A stretch of 64,000 bases of DNA, taken from the NCBI GenBank assembly GCA_947095585.1, contig OX352763.1, positions 49,952,329-50,016,328 on the forward strand. Direction: 5' to 3'. A program made the translations under genes and the position numbers. The stretch comes from Nephrocerus scutellatus. Lineage: Eukaryota > Arthropoda > Insecta > Diptera > Pipunculidae. The notes under the pieces were generated by a model. The model did not search any database. It worked only from the letters and a program-made list of their open reading frames with translations, and was not told the origin of the DNA. Positions 42,051 to 53,589 of this stretch are shown here, piece after piece (position 1 is the stretch's first letter; each line of letters opens with the position of its first letter).

Positions 42051-43525
42051 ATGGGGAAAAAACAGAGAAGAAAGGAAAAGGTATTAACCTTAATTAGACA
42101 AGAAGTCTCCAATCATGGTGGTGACTTCCTCGCGTCTTTGTACGAATGAAGTCAACCAGCTTTGTGAAAACTCTACTTCATCTGAGGAAAATATGACCTA
42201 AGGCGAGGAATCGGATACTGAAGCGTCCGATTTCAGTACCATCGGAGAGGAAAATTCAGAAGAAGACAATCGCAAAGAGCGGTCTTCTCCCAGTAAAGGC
42301 AAAAAGGAGGAGATTGTCTGAATCCAGACCATCATCACCACCAACATCATCTTCTCCTGCAGTAGTTACTGTTGAAGAAAGCAATCCGCCGAATTTCACT
42401 GCTGTAGAGAAAACAGCCAAGGCAAAAGAGGCACAAAATGTCACTAAAAAGACACCATCAACTGTCGTTCCAGCAACCAAAAAACCCTAGTCTACGGGAC
42501 CAACAACAAAAACTTTTGCCATGCCGCCAATAGTCTGCTTTAGACTAAACGTCGCTGAACTCTCAAAGTTCACGAGGAGTGCCAATATATGTTGCAGAAT
42601 TCGCAACATCAATAGCAGCAAATCGGTCGTTACGGCCATAAACAAAGACGGCCACCAGCGAATTCGGTCTTTCCTACAGTCGGGAAAGACTGAATTCAAC
42701 ACCTATACCGCTAAGGAGAACAGGAAAGAACCACTCCTTTGAAACTGAGGATGTCAAGGAAGCTTTGACGGCAGAGGGTGTCCCTGTAGTGGAGGTCAAA
42801 CCCTTCAAATCGCAGAGGAACGACAGGAAATTTAACCATTTCATTGTCGAACTTGAGAAGAACTGCGATAAGGCAGCAGTTTGCTCAAAAACCCTCCTTA
42901 TGAACAAGCTGGTGCATTGGGAAAAGCTAAATCCAGCCGGCATTACCCAATGCAAAAAAAAAAAGTTTGGACATGTCGCAAGCAATTGCGGCATGAAATA
43001 CAGATGTGTTAAGTGCAAGACGAACACTTACCTGGCATATGTCCGAGAAATGTAGGCAACAAGAAAGACGACAACGTCTTCTGCACAAATTGCCAAAAAT
43101 ATGGACATCCTGCAAACTATCGATGTCATAAATATAAAGAAAAAATGGCGGAAAAAGTAAAAACCGCCCAAAAGAAGATGGAGCAGCATAAGTTCGCCCA
43201 GAAATCTCCTGCTAAAGCAAAAGTGAAAGGAGTTAGCTTTGCTAGTATAGCTGCTATGGGGACTGCTAGCAAGCCAGCAACAATCAACAAACCACCACCA
43301 ACCATCCAAGCAAGCAAAAAACCAGTAAGTAAGCAAGCTCCAAAACCGGCACCATCTACTGGAAAATCTAACATCTTCGACGATACGGAAAGGCTATTTG
43401 GAGCAGAACTTTTCACAATTTTGCCGAAAGCTAAAGAAGTCGTGCCGGCTAATTATAGCAGTCTTGATGACAGGTCCAAAACAACCGTTTTGGGTCGACT
43501 TATTTGTGAATTATGTTCACAATAA
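42051..43525 (+). pseudogene. Jockey-1 ORF1 (gag-like, three zinc knuckles)
   Basis: It opens MGKKQRRKEKVLTLIR but soon breaks. The conserved part is spread over frames: LKDEDVKEALTAEGVPVVEVKPF-type RRM-like domain (42745-42830), FIVELEKN, and the knuckles ITQCKK..KFGHVASNC, YRCVKCK and FCTNCQKYGHPANYRCHKYKE (to 43135). A Lys/Ala/Pro-rich end follows. ORF1 proteins of Jockey elements bind element RNA. The last bases overlap the ORF2 start at 43513, usual spacing for the clade. Confidence 0.85.
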
Positions 43526-45153
43526 GCAGGATAAGTATATTCTCATATAACGTGAACTCTATTTATTCGTTAGCTAGGCGTATAACACTAAAATTATTTA
43601 TTAAAACTAATAAACCTGACATTCTTCTTTTACAGGAAACAAATCTCACAGGGAGAAACCCATTCAGTCCAGACGGATACAACATTCACAGGGTCGACAA
43701 AAGCAGCGATTGCTCTGGGTCGGCGGTCCTTATCAGGGACACTATGGCAGGCGAAAAGGTGCAAATCAGTGGTTTGCGTAGCATGAAAACAACAGCTGTC
43801 AGCATCAAAGTCAACGAGGTTGAGACCTTGTTGGTAATATCAGTGTACAACCACTGTAGTGCAACGAGGGAAAACATTCAACGGGATCTGCCAACTGTCT
43901 GCGGCATCTCCTCTAGGCACACATACTGTGTGGTTGGATGGGATTTTAACGCTAGGCACACCCGATGGAAAGATAAAGTGTGCAACAATCAAGGAAAGAC
44001 CATTGCAGATTGGCTGGATTCAAATCATCAGCAGCATACCATGGCTGTTGTTTCACAGCCCCGGAAGACATATCCTCGGACACCATCCATGCTGGATTTC
44101 TTCTTAGCAACGACAAATTTCGTCAACATTCTGCCGGAATTAAGGAATTATTCTTGTTTTGCACATGATAGTGATTCGGAACATTTGGCCATAGAACTTC
44201 GAGTGAGGTTGAATCAGCGAATTGTGCAAGTTACCCCAACAGCTGAACTACACATCAACTTTTCGAAAATAAACTGGAACCGGTTTAGATCAGAAGTCGA
44301 AGCTGGACTACAAATTCCAGCGGCATGTAGAAATCTGGAGAATAATGAAATTGATGATGCTATCAGAAATTTCGAGACTTCAGTGAACACAGCCATATAT
44401 CGGCAGAAAACTATTCGTTCTGGCAGGGATCGGTTTCATCATCTACCTGAGAATATTCAGGCAATATATGCTCACAAGCAAAGGCTATGGAAACGCCTTT
44501 AGAGGATCTTTAACAGGACTCTCAACACTGTTAATGACGAGTATCAGTCTGTATTTTCGCAACTGCGTTGTACAGTAATCATGCTACGTCAAGCTGTGCG
44601 AAGTTACCAGGAAGATGAACTGACCAAACGACTTCAGAACATCAAACCAGGCCCGGATGCTTTTAAAAAGCTGAATTCTGTGATCGGAAAACGTATTCCC
44701 ATTCCAGAAAGTATCTCGTTTGGAGAGCAAGTAGCATCCAGTCCTCTTGAAAAAGCCGAAGCCTTTGCCTGTCATTTCGAAAGGAGCTTTACGGACCAAT
44801 CACCAACTCATCTTCCAGATTTTGTTGAAAGTCTTGTGGAAGACACAACTTCCCCAAGAAATTTTGAAGTGCAGTTCAGTGAAGACAATCCCGCTAGCGC
44901 ACCCGTTGACGTGGATATGTTTACAGGGACAGCAGTTGTCAGTGATTTAATTATGAGTGGAAACTCTAAAAAATCATCGGGCACTGACGGAATTTCCAAT
45001 TTTTTACTTAAAAAGCTGCAGAATATGGCGATTTTGATGTTAACTATAATATTCAACAATTGCCTAAACAACGGTTACTTTCCTGACATTTGGAAAGTGG
45101 CCAAAGTAGTACCAGTTCCCAAGAAAACTAACCGCTCTAGCGTAACATTCTAA
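43513..45153 (+). pseudogene. Jockey-1 ORF2: endonuclease and N-terminal RT
   Basis: The 329-codon frame from 43513 is an apurinic-type endonuclease: ISIFSYNVNSI, KPDILLLQETNL (catalytic Glu), YNIHRVDKSSDCSGSAVLI, CVVGWDFNARHTRWKD (GDFNA-type with Gly before Trp), MLDFFLATTN and CFAHDSDSEHLAIEL (SDH-type motif altered to SDS). After a stop at 44500, RT continues (44581-45153): DAFKKLNSVIGKR, SGNSKKSSGTDGISNFLLKKL, YFPDIWKVAKVVPVPKK. The RT core after this is lost at the CR1-like block. Confidence 0.88.
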
Positions 45154-45839
45154 TGTTAGAGAACATGTGGCGAATGTACTAAAAATACAAATTTACAAGA
45201 AAAGTAAATTTAAATAAGCAAAATTAGTACTTGCACATAAGTACTTAAGAGAAAATATCTAACGCAAAAAAACTAAAATGAACTTAAAAAGAACTAAAAT
45301 GAACTTAAGCTGAAAATTTAATTAAACCATAGGAAAGAAAAAATCCTCTATAGTGACGTGACTATAATTTAAAAGCCAAGTTTTAACATTATTTAAGAAA
45401 ACTGTTTTTACTCTCTAACATCATAGACTATGTGGTAACTAGTTAAATATACGTGGCGCAGTTACATCATAGAAGCGAGCATAGTGAGATAGTCTAAATC
45501 TGGGTACATTTGCTAGATTTTTGGTGTTCACACGTAGGTTATAATTATCATAAAGCTGTGCTGTGTTATATCCTGACTTTTCAAAAAATATTTTTAATAC
45601 TTTATAGATGGCTTAATGGAAGTATTTTAAGGATAATGAACAATACATTACTAGGTGTTCTACGATTAACCTTTCGTATAATACGCACTGCATGTTTTTG
45701 TTTGAGTAACAAGGGTTCAATTTTGTTGAAATATGTTCAACCCCAACAAGATATCCCATACTGAAGTCTCGATTTAAACAACCCATTGTATACCATCTTT
45801 AAGATTGGCAAACGACAATACAGACTAATATGATAAAGC

Positions 45840-46306
45840 TGCTTTACAACTCTATTCAAATATTGCATCAAATACTTGGTCCAAAATAACTCCTAAGTAT
45901 TTAAAGTTGTCGACTCTTTCAATTTTAAAGCAGTTGGCAGAACAGTTCATGTTTGAATTAAAAGTAGTTAACCCCCGACTATGCAAACACTGTTTTCCTG
46001 AAGGAAATCTCAAGCAATTCGGCGAATGATAGTCAACATTTATATCAACAGTACCAGTAAAGCTAAAAATCATGAATTTTGTTTTGTTACTGATTACTTA
46101 TCTGTGTATTTTAAACCTTCTTCGCAGTAATTCCAAATCATTATTAACATATGAAACTAAATTAAAAAGGCTGTTATTAGAATATGATAAAGCAGTGTCG
46201 TCAGCGAATGTCGAAATTTTTCCATTAAAAGGTTGGATGAATAAAGAATTAACATAAATTCAATACAAGATATGACCCAGAACAGATCCTTGTGGGACTC
46301 CCATAT
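45840..46306 (-). pseudogene. CR1-like RT palm and C-terminus
   Basis: Read downward from 46306: MGVPQGSVLGHILYI, then FADDTALSYS (RT active site, near 46200), LRRRFK and finally the 46073-45852 frame with a VDYHSPNC..-type segment and VDNFKYLGVILD. Frameshifts separate the pieces. Confidence 0.75.
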
Positions 46307-47146
46307 TTATACAATTTTGAGAGCACTAAAAAAATTTGAACTATTTAAAAAGCTCAACATTCTAGTTTTGATTCCTCGTTCAAAAATCTTAGAAAAAACT
46401 GATAGAAGTAAGATTGGACGATAATTATTTACTAATACGGTATCACCTTTCTTATGGAGTGGAATAATCAGTGCTGTTTTAAGAGATTGAGGAAAAATAC
46501 CTTTCATGATGCTAAGATTGAAAATAAAAGATAACACATCTGAGATCTGAAAAGAGATGTTTTTTATAATATTACTAGATATGTTATCATACGATGAGGA
46601 GTTAGAATTTTTGAGAGATAGAATAATTTTATATATTCCCACAGATTTCCTTTGAAGAGCTTTAGACGAATTATCTCTACAATCATGATCAATGGATATA
46701 TCATTCAGCTTGAGATTCTCTTTAGCTCTTACACAATTTATACATTTAGTAAAATCATTTTTACAATCTTTAAACGAGTGCCCAGAAGCACTACATTTGG
46801 CACAAATTTGGTCCACTTGCTTGCAGTGCGTTGATGTGTGGTTAAAACCCCAACATTTGAAACATCTTAAAACATTCCGACTCTCATAAACCGCACACGA
46901 GTCCCATTCCACATTGACTTTTTTCAAGTCCATGATGCTTTTGAAGTATTTCCCATCCATTTCAAGTAAAGCATTAGTATTTAGTGTTTTTGTGCGATTT
47001 AAAAACTTTATATCGTCACCAACTATGTTGTTTTGCTTAATTAAAGCGCTGGTTATTACTTCGTTATCCAAATTTTCGCTAAGGCCCATTAAAATAACTT
47101 TTGGTTTACGCATTTTAGGTAGTTCAACTATGTATTTTTCACCCAT
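46307..47146 (-). pseudogene. CR1-like ORF1 zinc knuckles fused to RT by deletion
   Basis: One 279-codon frame begins with an RRM-like segment (KVILMGLSENLDNEVITSALIKQ), then knuckles CFKCWGFNHTSTHC and CAKCSASGHSFKDC. It then passes in frame into RT: SYDNISSNIIKNI, ALIIPLHKKGDTVLVNNYRPILLLSVFSKIFE. The endonuclease and RT fingers (about 400 residues) are missing between DHDCRDNS and KALQRKS, so the open frame is a deletion product that happened to stay in phase. Confidence 0.78.
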
Positions 47147-47335
47147 TTTATTTTTTAGTTCGGTTGCTAAAACACTGCGAGTCTCAGCGTTCTCACATAG
47201 CTACTATATATATAGCTACTGCTCCTTTTTGGCGGTTCGAAATACTATTTACTTTAATGTTTTTTAGCATAGACGGTTTAATAGTTTCTTTAACGTCGGA
47301 TTTTGTTTTAGCACTCACTTGCACGGCTTTAGGTT

Positions 47336-48019
47336 TTAGTATAACAGCTGCGTTGGTGCTTGTTTCAGTTTGTCAGCATAAGTTGTACCTAGATTTCCAT
47401 AACCATGCTCTTTAGCAACAACACTTTTAAACTCCTCAATTCTCTTTGAAATAAAAGCATTGTCATTTGCCATTTTCAGAACAATACTGCAGATTATATC
47501 ACTCTGCAATTTAAACAATTCACCAAGATCACCCATTTTTTTAGCCTCGTTGAAATTGTTATCGCAAACTCCCAGCATTCTTTCCAACGCATTTAGCCTA
47601 CCCATATATCTTGTTTCAATAACTTCTAATAGATTTTTTATTTATTTTTCATGGGATCTTAAAGAATTTTCAAATTCGTGCTTTTATTCCCTCAATTATA
47701 TACCATTTTTATTTACACTGTCACCAACATCCTTTAGTACCAAGCCAACATTGTGTTTATACAAAATACACTCTTCGCACATATATACAAGCGATTTATT
47801 AGAGCCAAGAATACTACTAGAGTATTGGTCTATACCACTACATTTTATAGCAGCGTGGTAGACTTTCCCACAAACACCAGCACATCTGATTCCTAATTCT
47901 CCTCGGATGCTGCTTTTACACTTGTAACACTCTTGCATACTGAGTGAGAGAGCAGCACACGGACATACGGAACAGAAAAACCGACCGTTAGCGGTTTCCG
48001 ATATTGACTGTCTCTGCAA
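47336..48019 (-). pseudogene. CR1-like ORF1: PHD finger and coiled coil
   Basis: The 48019-47696 frame has a Cys4-His-Cys3 pattern: CSVCPC, CYKCKSSI, CAGVCGKVYHAAIKC and MCEECI, a PHD-type zinc finger. The next frame (47605-47336) has heptad-like Leu/Ile spacing (MGRLNALERMLG, LFKLQSDIICSIVLKM, ISKRIEEFKSV) and reads as a trimer-forming coiled coil. PHD-bearing ORF1 proteins are known from CR1-group elements. A frameshift lies between the two. Confidence 0.7.
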
Positions 48020-48231
48020 TTAACACCGCGAGTAGGCAAATTCAGTTAACGAAAAAATATTTTGATTTAATATTAATTGCAGATTTTTCGTTTCGTTACG
48101 TTTATAAGCTCAGTGAATATTTACAAAGTAACCAACTTAATAATATGAAAACCACATAAATTAAATAAGGTGAACGTTTTGCAATTACAATAAACAATAA
48201 TTCAGGTTCAAGACCACAATAAAACCGCCCG

Positions 48232-49061
48232 TACTCAAGCCGAATTGCATACGCTGCACCGGATGACTCCATCACCTATGCCGTTTCCCGATCTCCTGAG
48301 ATAGCTGCCCGAAGAGTGGAGAACACCTCCGAAATCTTTGGGAGTACTACCTGAAGTGGGGACTGAAGATTAACGCCAACAAAACGGAACTTATCTGCTT
48401 CAGAGTATCAGCAACCGAAACAAGGATAAGAAAAATCGCAAGCAGGTGCAGAGCCTTAAAAATCACCCTTCCGGATAACACGATAATAAACACCAAGTCA
48501 GAGACTAAGTACCTGGGAATCAACTTTACTGAGAGGCTCAAGTTTAACTATCACATCGAAGAAACAATGAAAAAAGCGAACTACGTCCTGCATTTGGTGC
48601 ACCCGCTAATAAGAAGACGAAACGGACTGTCCAACATCACCAGGCTGCTCATCTATAAGCAGCTCATCAGACCAGTGATAACCTATGGCTGTCCCACATG
48701 GTTCACCGTCTCACCAACAACGATGAAGAAGATCTCCCTATTTGAAAGGAAGGTACTAAGGATCTGTACAGGACTCTGGAGGGTGCCAAACAGCTATAAG
48801 TTTGTTTCGACTGCAAGACTTTACGAAGCAGCAGGTCTGCTGCCAATAACAGATCACTTGTTTCAAATGGCGAGGAAATTCGTCGACGGATTGGAAACTC
48901 ATCCAAGTCCTGAGATGCAAGGACTGAGAAGCGAAGAAATCGAGCCAAGTCACCGGTACATACACATCAGAGGATTCACAGATGCTAGATTCGACGACAT
49001 CCTAAATAATCAAGACGTCTCCTTCTACGAGAAGGCCATCAATCAACATTACCGAGGCTGA
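48232..49061 (+). pseudogene. Jockey-1 RT C-terminal part with a split active site
   Basis: It starts with RIAYAAPDDSITYAVS: the YADD box is split by a six-base insertion (GCACCG) into YA-AP-DD. A frameshift follows near 48345, and the conserved end is open at 48567-49061: MKKANYVLHLVHPLIRR, LLIYKQLIRPVITYGCPTWF, SPTTMKKISLFERKVLRICTG and YEAAGLLPITDHL, the thumb and C-terminal region of Jockey-clade RT. Confidence 0.88.
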
Positions 49062-49339
49062 AGATCGCCCTCTTTATACCCCCTCTAATATTTTTTTTTC
49101 ATTTTTATTTTATTTTAGAATTTATTGTTTAAAATTAAATTGCTTTAAATATAACATGTAGTAGATTAAGTAGTCAAAAATATTGTTTAATTATAAGCAA
49201 TACGAATAAAAGACAATGTAAATACGTCGGGCCCCTATTGTTGAGCCGACACTTATTAATAATAGTTATGACTTTAGTTTTAAGTCAAAATTGTATATTT
49301 CTTAAATGTTAAATAAAATATCTTAATCTAATCTTAATC
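49062..49339 (+). other. Jockey-1 3' UTR and tail
   Basis: T-rich then A-rich 3' UTR, shared with the truncated copy at 175-425. It contains AATAAAAG and AATAAAATAT and ends in repeats of CTTAAT. The target duplication follows at 49340. Confidence 0.8.
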
Positions 49340-49989
49340 TGTTATATTTATCAAAAGGTGCGAGACCTGATATATCCTTTTCGGTTAGTATGGTTAGTCG
49401 ATATATGGAAAAACCTACGAAATTGCATTGGAATGCAGTCAAGAGAATAATGAAGTATCTAAAAGGAACTGTTGATTATGGTTTGCACTTTAAGAAGCAA
49501 AAAACATTATCCTTATGTGGCTACAGTGATGCAGATTTTGCAGGAGATATTGAAACACGCAAATCAACTACAGGATTTATAATTATTTGGAGTGAATGTG
49601 TTGTTAGCTGGTGTTTTCAAAGACAGTCTACAATCGCCACCTCCACCACTTATTCGGAATACATTGCAGCCTTTCAAACAATCAAGTGAATATTTTGGAT
49701 CTTAAAGTTAATCGGAGAGATCTATCCTTATCAAAATATTACTACAACTCTCGATATTGACAATCAAAGTACACTTGAATTGATTAAAAATCCTGTTCTT
49801 CACAAACGAAGTAAACATATTCACGTACAATATCACTACATCCGAAAACAGTATGACAAGAAAGTTTTTCAACTCAAATACATCAACACCAAAGAACAGC
49901 CAGCAGATATCCTCACCAAACCCTTGGAAAGAAGAATCTTCGAATTTAATCGCAACAGAATATGCTCCAAACTTGAAGAGGATTCATAA
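49340..49989 (+). pseudogene. pol: Copia RT end and RNase H
   Basis: It resumes with LLYLSKGARPDISFSVSMVSRYMEKPTKLHWNAVKRIMKYLKGTVDYGL, then YSDADFAGDIETRKSTTGF (RNase H catalytic Asp) and ATSTTYSEYIA. A stop at 49688 precedes DNQSTLELIKNP, KRSKHIHVQYH and EQPADILTKPL, the universal Copia C-terminus. The stop codon is at 49987-49989. Confidence 0.92.
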
Positions 49990-50060
49990 CTTTTGCATAC
50001 TGTCCTTTTTTTTTGTAAAATTGTTTGTTCGATTTTGAATAATTTTTATATTCCATAAAA

Positions 50061-50069
50061 CAGTGGGAG
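50061..50069 (+). promoter_or_regulatory. Copia polypurine tract
   Basis: CAGTGGGAG immediately precedes the 3' LTR start TGTCAAAATTG. Confidence 0.7.
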
Positions 50070-50289
50070 TGTCAAAATTGTTGTTTATAAATTGTGTTTT
50101 AAGGATATCACTTGTTGTTTATTACCTAGATGGCAACACTATTTAGTTTATACTTTATTTAAGTACACATGACATAATAAATCTATCCATCTAAGCAAAG
50201 AGAGCTAATGACTTGTGTTTTTATTACTTTGTGATTTGTTAATTAAAACATCTGGATTTATTTACCCATAATTCCACATACAAACGACA
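50070..50289 (+). repeat. Copia 3' LTR
   Basis: 220 bp, TGTCAAAATTGTTG to CATACAAACGACA, the partner of 37535-37758. It is followed by the target duplication TGGTG. Confidence 0.9.
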
Positions 50290-50600
50290 TGGTGGCCAAA
50301 TCTTGATCGTGAGGTGGAGGAAATGATTAAAAGTTGCGAAGTTTGTTTGTCGCTTTTACCAAACCCACCTAAGACAAGAGTCATTAACTGGGAAAAGCCA
50401 GGAAAACCGTGGGAGCGAATTCACGTAGATTTCGCGGGACCTTTGAGAGGCCTCAATTTTCCAGTGATAGTTGACGCGTTTTCTAAATGGATTGAGGTAT
50501 TTTATGCAGGAACAACCCCACTTAAAAGCAACATTAAAAGTATATATCAAATATCATACCGTCACTTAAAATGGGCAGCGTCATATTACAAGTTTTTCTG
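50290..50600 (+). pseudogene. pol: Gypsy integrase, continued after the Copia insertion
   Basis: WWPNLDREVEEMIKSCEVCLSLLPNPP completes the H2C2 zinc-binding domain, and WERIHVDFAGPLRGLNFPVIVDAFSKWIEVF contains the first catalytic Asp. The coding match ends near 50510 and the next residues are not integrase, so the rest of the element, including its 3' LTR, has been deleted or replaced. Confidence 0.9.
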
Positions 50601-52384
50601 AAAATTAATAAAGTTAATAATCCGCATTCAAAATTCAACATATTTTTCTCTCGGTAATCTAATTATCCCATTTTAATACGATAAATCAAAATTAATTACC
50701 ATGTGCCGAAAAATCGAAATGGTGCAGGCCATCGTGCAGCTACAAAATGGCCGCTGTCCCAACAAGGTTCCTGGAAAAGAAAGTGAAATATATAAGAACT
50801 AAACGGAAATGAATGAAACCTCAACGACCAATCTTCGCATCCCGGACCCTCATCATTGGATACCCTGATCATTGGGAAATCACCCGCCATACACCTACTC
50901 CTGAAGTCGTCTTTCCCCGGCGCATAGTCTAATGAAGGCAATGCACCTTCAGCACCAGCACCGGCTTATTGTGGAAACAGAATTTAGACCTGCTTGTTTA
51001 ATTTATTCAAAAAAAAAATAAAAATTTATTAAGTTTTCTTAAAGGGAATTTTTACAAAAAAAAAGGGGTAATCATTTTGTACTAGGGTAATTACTTTTTT
51101 TTGGTTATTTCTCGGTTTTTTTTTGTTGTTGCTATTTTTCTTTTCCCTTTTTTGTTGTTACCATAATAATATCATATCCGAAGGTTGTTATTATCTATTA
51201 CTATTAACTTATTAAATAACCATTGAACCTGCAGATTGTCAGCATCGATCTCGTCAGTGCTGCCGACGGACTTGTGCAGGATTTCTCAGTGAGTATTGAT
51301 GTACCAAGTACATTAATTTATTCAATTCCCATTATAAAATATATATATATTTCTTTGTTTTATTTACATTTATATATTTTCTGTTATTTTTACTTCAATT
51401 TTTTTTTGGTGTCCAAAGAAAAATAAAAAAAGGAAAAAAAGAAATGTAGAATTATTGTAGTAACTTAAATCAAACCAGAGACACCCTTTGGCTACGTAGA
51501 TATATATATATAAAATTAGTTATGTACATGTTTATACATATCCTCTAATAGTATTTAAAATGAATATATAAATATGTATACGTAATGCTGGCTTAATCGA
51601 ATTAGAACTAGAATATAAATTTGACTTGTACCTAAGAGATTGTTCGTAAAAGAAAAAAAAATATTTGTTTTATTATTACTTGGAATTGGTTAATAGTTCT
51701 CAATTGTTTTTTTTGATCCATGAGATTTAATTTACCTTTTTTTTATTTAAATTATGAATAAATTATTTATGATTAAAAGCAAACCCTAATATGCATTATT
51801 ACTAGGATGAAAATGACTTTGCGTCTCCTCTTGATTCGGTTTACTCTTCGGCTCTGCTAAGTGACAAGCTGGCAGAATGGGTCCATGGCAGTGTTGAACC
51901 TAAGGGTCGTTTCACAAGACTTTTGTTTGTTCCTTCTTTAATTTTTTTCTTTTAGGCACGCAATTTTTTATGTGATGCAAGTGGTATGGTGGCCGGCAAA
52001 GAACCCCCCCACAACCCGACGAGCTGTGCTAGAGCTAGGCGTGCACGCCGCCGGACGGCATTCCAAACCAGGATCGCCATGTCAACCCCAAATAGAAAGA
52101 ACATATACGACAGGTTTGCTCTCAATAAAAAAAATTACGTAATCGAGGGCATATTAAATTAGGAATAATTTCTACTGAGGATAGGACTAGTCCGTTGCCT
52201 CAAACCCTCCTTTACCTTTACCCGGGCTTGGGACCGGCATGCTACCCTTGTAGCAAGGCTAGGTTGTCACTATTTCAATTCTCTCACCTCTTCACCACGC
52301 GAAGAGACTTATTTTAATAAGTAAGTTTGCACAAACAAGTCTTCATTTCGGAAACAGCAAAAGCTCCATAATTGGTAACACTCA
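50601..52384. other. A+T-rich unclassified sequence
   Basis: No gene is supported. 51000-51180 and 51340-51450 are long A/T runs. 51960-52060 has CCGACGAGCTG and GCTAGGCGTGCACGC in common with 13763-13805, and may be a fragment of a BEL-B-like leader. 52190-52270 contains a GC-rich phrase (ACCCGGGCTTGGGACCGGCA) that I could not assign. Confidence 0.45.
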
Positions 52385-52925
52385 TATAACCAGTTATTCA
52401 TCAGCTGGAAAGTCTTGGGAGACTACGCTAAATTAACTATGTCGACTGCGGACATTAGGGCCTTGATTAATGTACCGGCGAACATTAATCCTCCGGGTAG
52501 AAAATCGATAAGGTCTTCGATGAAGAGCGCAAGAAATTCCAAGCTTAAAGAACATGCTTGCCTAATCCAGCCTCCGTTTGGAACCACTATGAAGATCTCA
52601 ATCACACACCACCTCTTTATCCCACAATGCGTCTGAATACAGGTTTTATAGGGCTCTGTCAAATTTGAATGACATCATCATATCATAAAGTTTGTAAAAT
52701 ATTGCATTTCGGTATACTGTATCAGAAGGCTGCTTTAAAGCCTATGAAGAACACATATAACTTTTTCCGTCATGCGACTCCATAATACTTCTCAAGACGA
52801 ATGTTTTATCCACGCTCGAATATTCTGATCTAAATCCTGCTTGAAATTCTTTAAAAAAAAATTTACCAATTCATGTCGTGAGCCGTTTTTGGAGAATCAC
52901 TGTGTAGATTTTCTAAGAGGCATTA
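52385..52925 (-). pseudogene. Non-LTR reverse transcriptase fragment, minus strand
   Basis: Read from about 52860 downward in shifting frames: FKEFQAGFRSEYSSVDKTFVL, matching the QAGFR.GYST.D..F.L block of many non-LTR RTs, then RNAIFYKLYD and KFDRAL.NLYS, then RQACSLSLEFLALFIEDLIDFLPGG and KALMSAVDIVNLA, in which the YADD box is degraded to SAVD. It is inactive. The clade is uncertain (RTE-X/Proto2-like or similar). Confidence 0.6.
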
Positions 52926-53362
52926 AAAACGAGACACAAATTAGCGCAAATTAAAAGTGTAGAAACACATTAAACTAAGTTCTGTTCCTGCTTTATCTGG
53001 ATGGGTTGAAGGACTTGCATTCGAACATCTTTTATTGCTCCGGTGAGTGTTTCAATAATTTGTAATTAGTCGGTTCTACGGCAACTGAAGTGACAGCAGA
53101 GCAAATTAAACCGTATGAAATATAAAGCTTATAGTTAAAGTTCCCCAAAGAACATTTAAAAGGAAGACAGAGTTACCGAGTCTTTAAATTTCGTTGATTA
53201 AACAAAACAAAAAAAAATATCGAACACCTCCCCCAGTTGGGGGTGGCTCGGCTAACTTAAATTCAAATAAAAAGTTAAACAATAACATTCACAAATAACG
53301 TTCACTTACAAGAACGAGTATGCGATTTTGAATTAATTTGTACACAAGTCAAAAGAGAAATA
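52926..53362. other. Unclassified sequence before the Tigger element
   Basis: No ORF is credible. The only structure seen is a GC-rich hairpin at 53227-53246 (CC.CCCCC-AGTT-GGGGG.GG) after an A-run. Confidence 0.4.
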
Positions 53363-53589
53363 CAGTAAAACCAGTGAAGTTTGCCACCTTTATAAGTTGG
53401 TCATCTGTTCCTGTTGGCCAGTTTTTGTCTGCACCAAACAATTTAATACAAATGCTCATGGAAATAACTATATATGTTGTACACCTGCGTATCTTGTAAC
53501 CTGGCCAAAAATTTGCACATTTCTCTCATGTATTATACAAAATAACTTGCGTAAGTTGGCCAAAATCAATAGGCGCTAGTAAACATATA

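Larger units (their letters stand above)
45154..48231 (-). mobile_element. CR1-like element with PHD-finger ORF1, minus strand, in Jockey-1 RT
   Basis: Read from 48231 downward: a leader, ORF1 with a PHD finger (48019-47696), a coiled-coil segment (47605-47336), an RRM-like and zinc-knuckle segment (47146-46660), then without an endonuclease an RT fragment (46645-46307), the GVPQGSVLG and FADDTAL boxes (46300-46170) and an RT C-terminus with KYLGVILD (near 45900). 45154-45840 is 3' UTR-like. Boundaries are approximate because the Jockey RT core between the flanks is also missing. No target duplication was recognised. Confidence 0.75.
41818..49339 (+). mobile_element. Jockey-1: Jockey-clade non-LTR element with complete ends
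   Basis: It starts CAGTCAGCATCGAGCG, a Jockey-like 5' end, and ends in CTTAATCTAATCTTAATC, with 14 bp exact duplications on both sides. Order: 5' UTR, ORF1 (42051-43525), ORF2 endonuclease-RT (43513-45153), a foreign CR1-like block (45154-48231), RT C-terminus (to 49061) and 3' UTR. It was a full-length insertion, now mutated. Confidence 0.9.
37530..50294 (+). mobile_element. Copia element inserted in Gypsy integrase, with 5 bp TSD
   Basis: LTRs at 37535-37758 and 50070-50289 are flanked by TGGTG at 37530-37534 and 50290-50294. Removing the insertion and one TGGTG restores the Gypsy coding phrase around YVWWPNLD, which shows the boundaries are right. The element's gene order is gag, protease, integrase, RT, RNase H, as in Ty1/Copia. 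The Jockey insertion at 41818-49339 splits its RT. Confidence 0.92.

Noticed and set aside
43028..43416. Minus-strand frames rich in Phe/Cys and Ala/Gly opposite Jockey-1 ORF1
   Set aside because: They are the reverse complement of a Lys/Pro-rich gag tail; no motif supports them.
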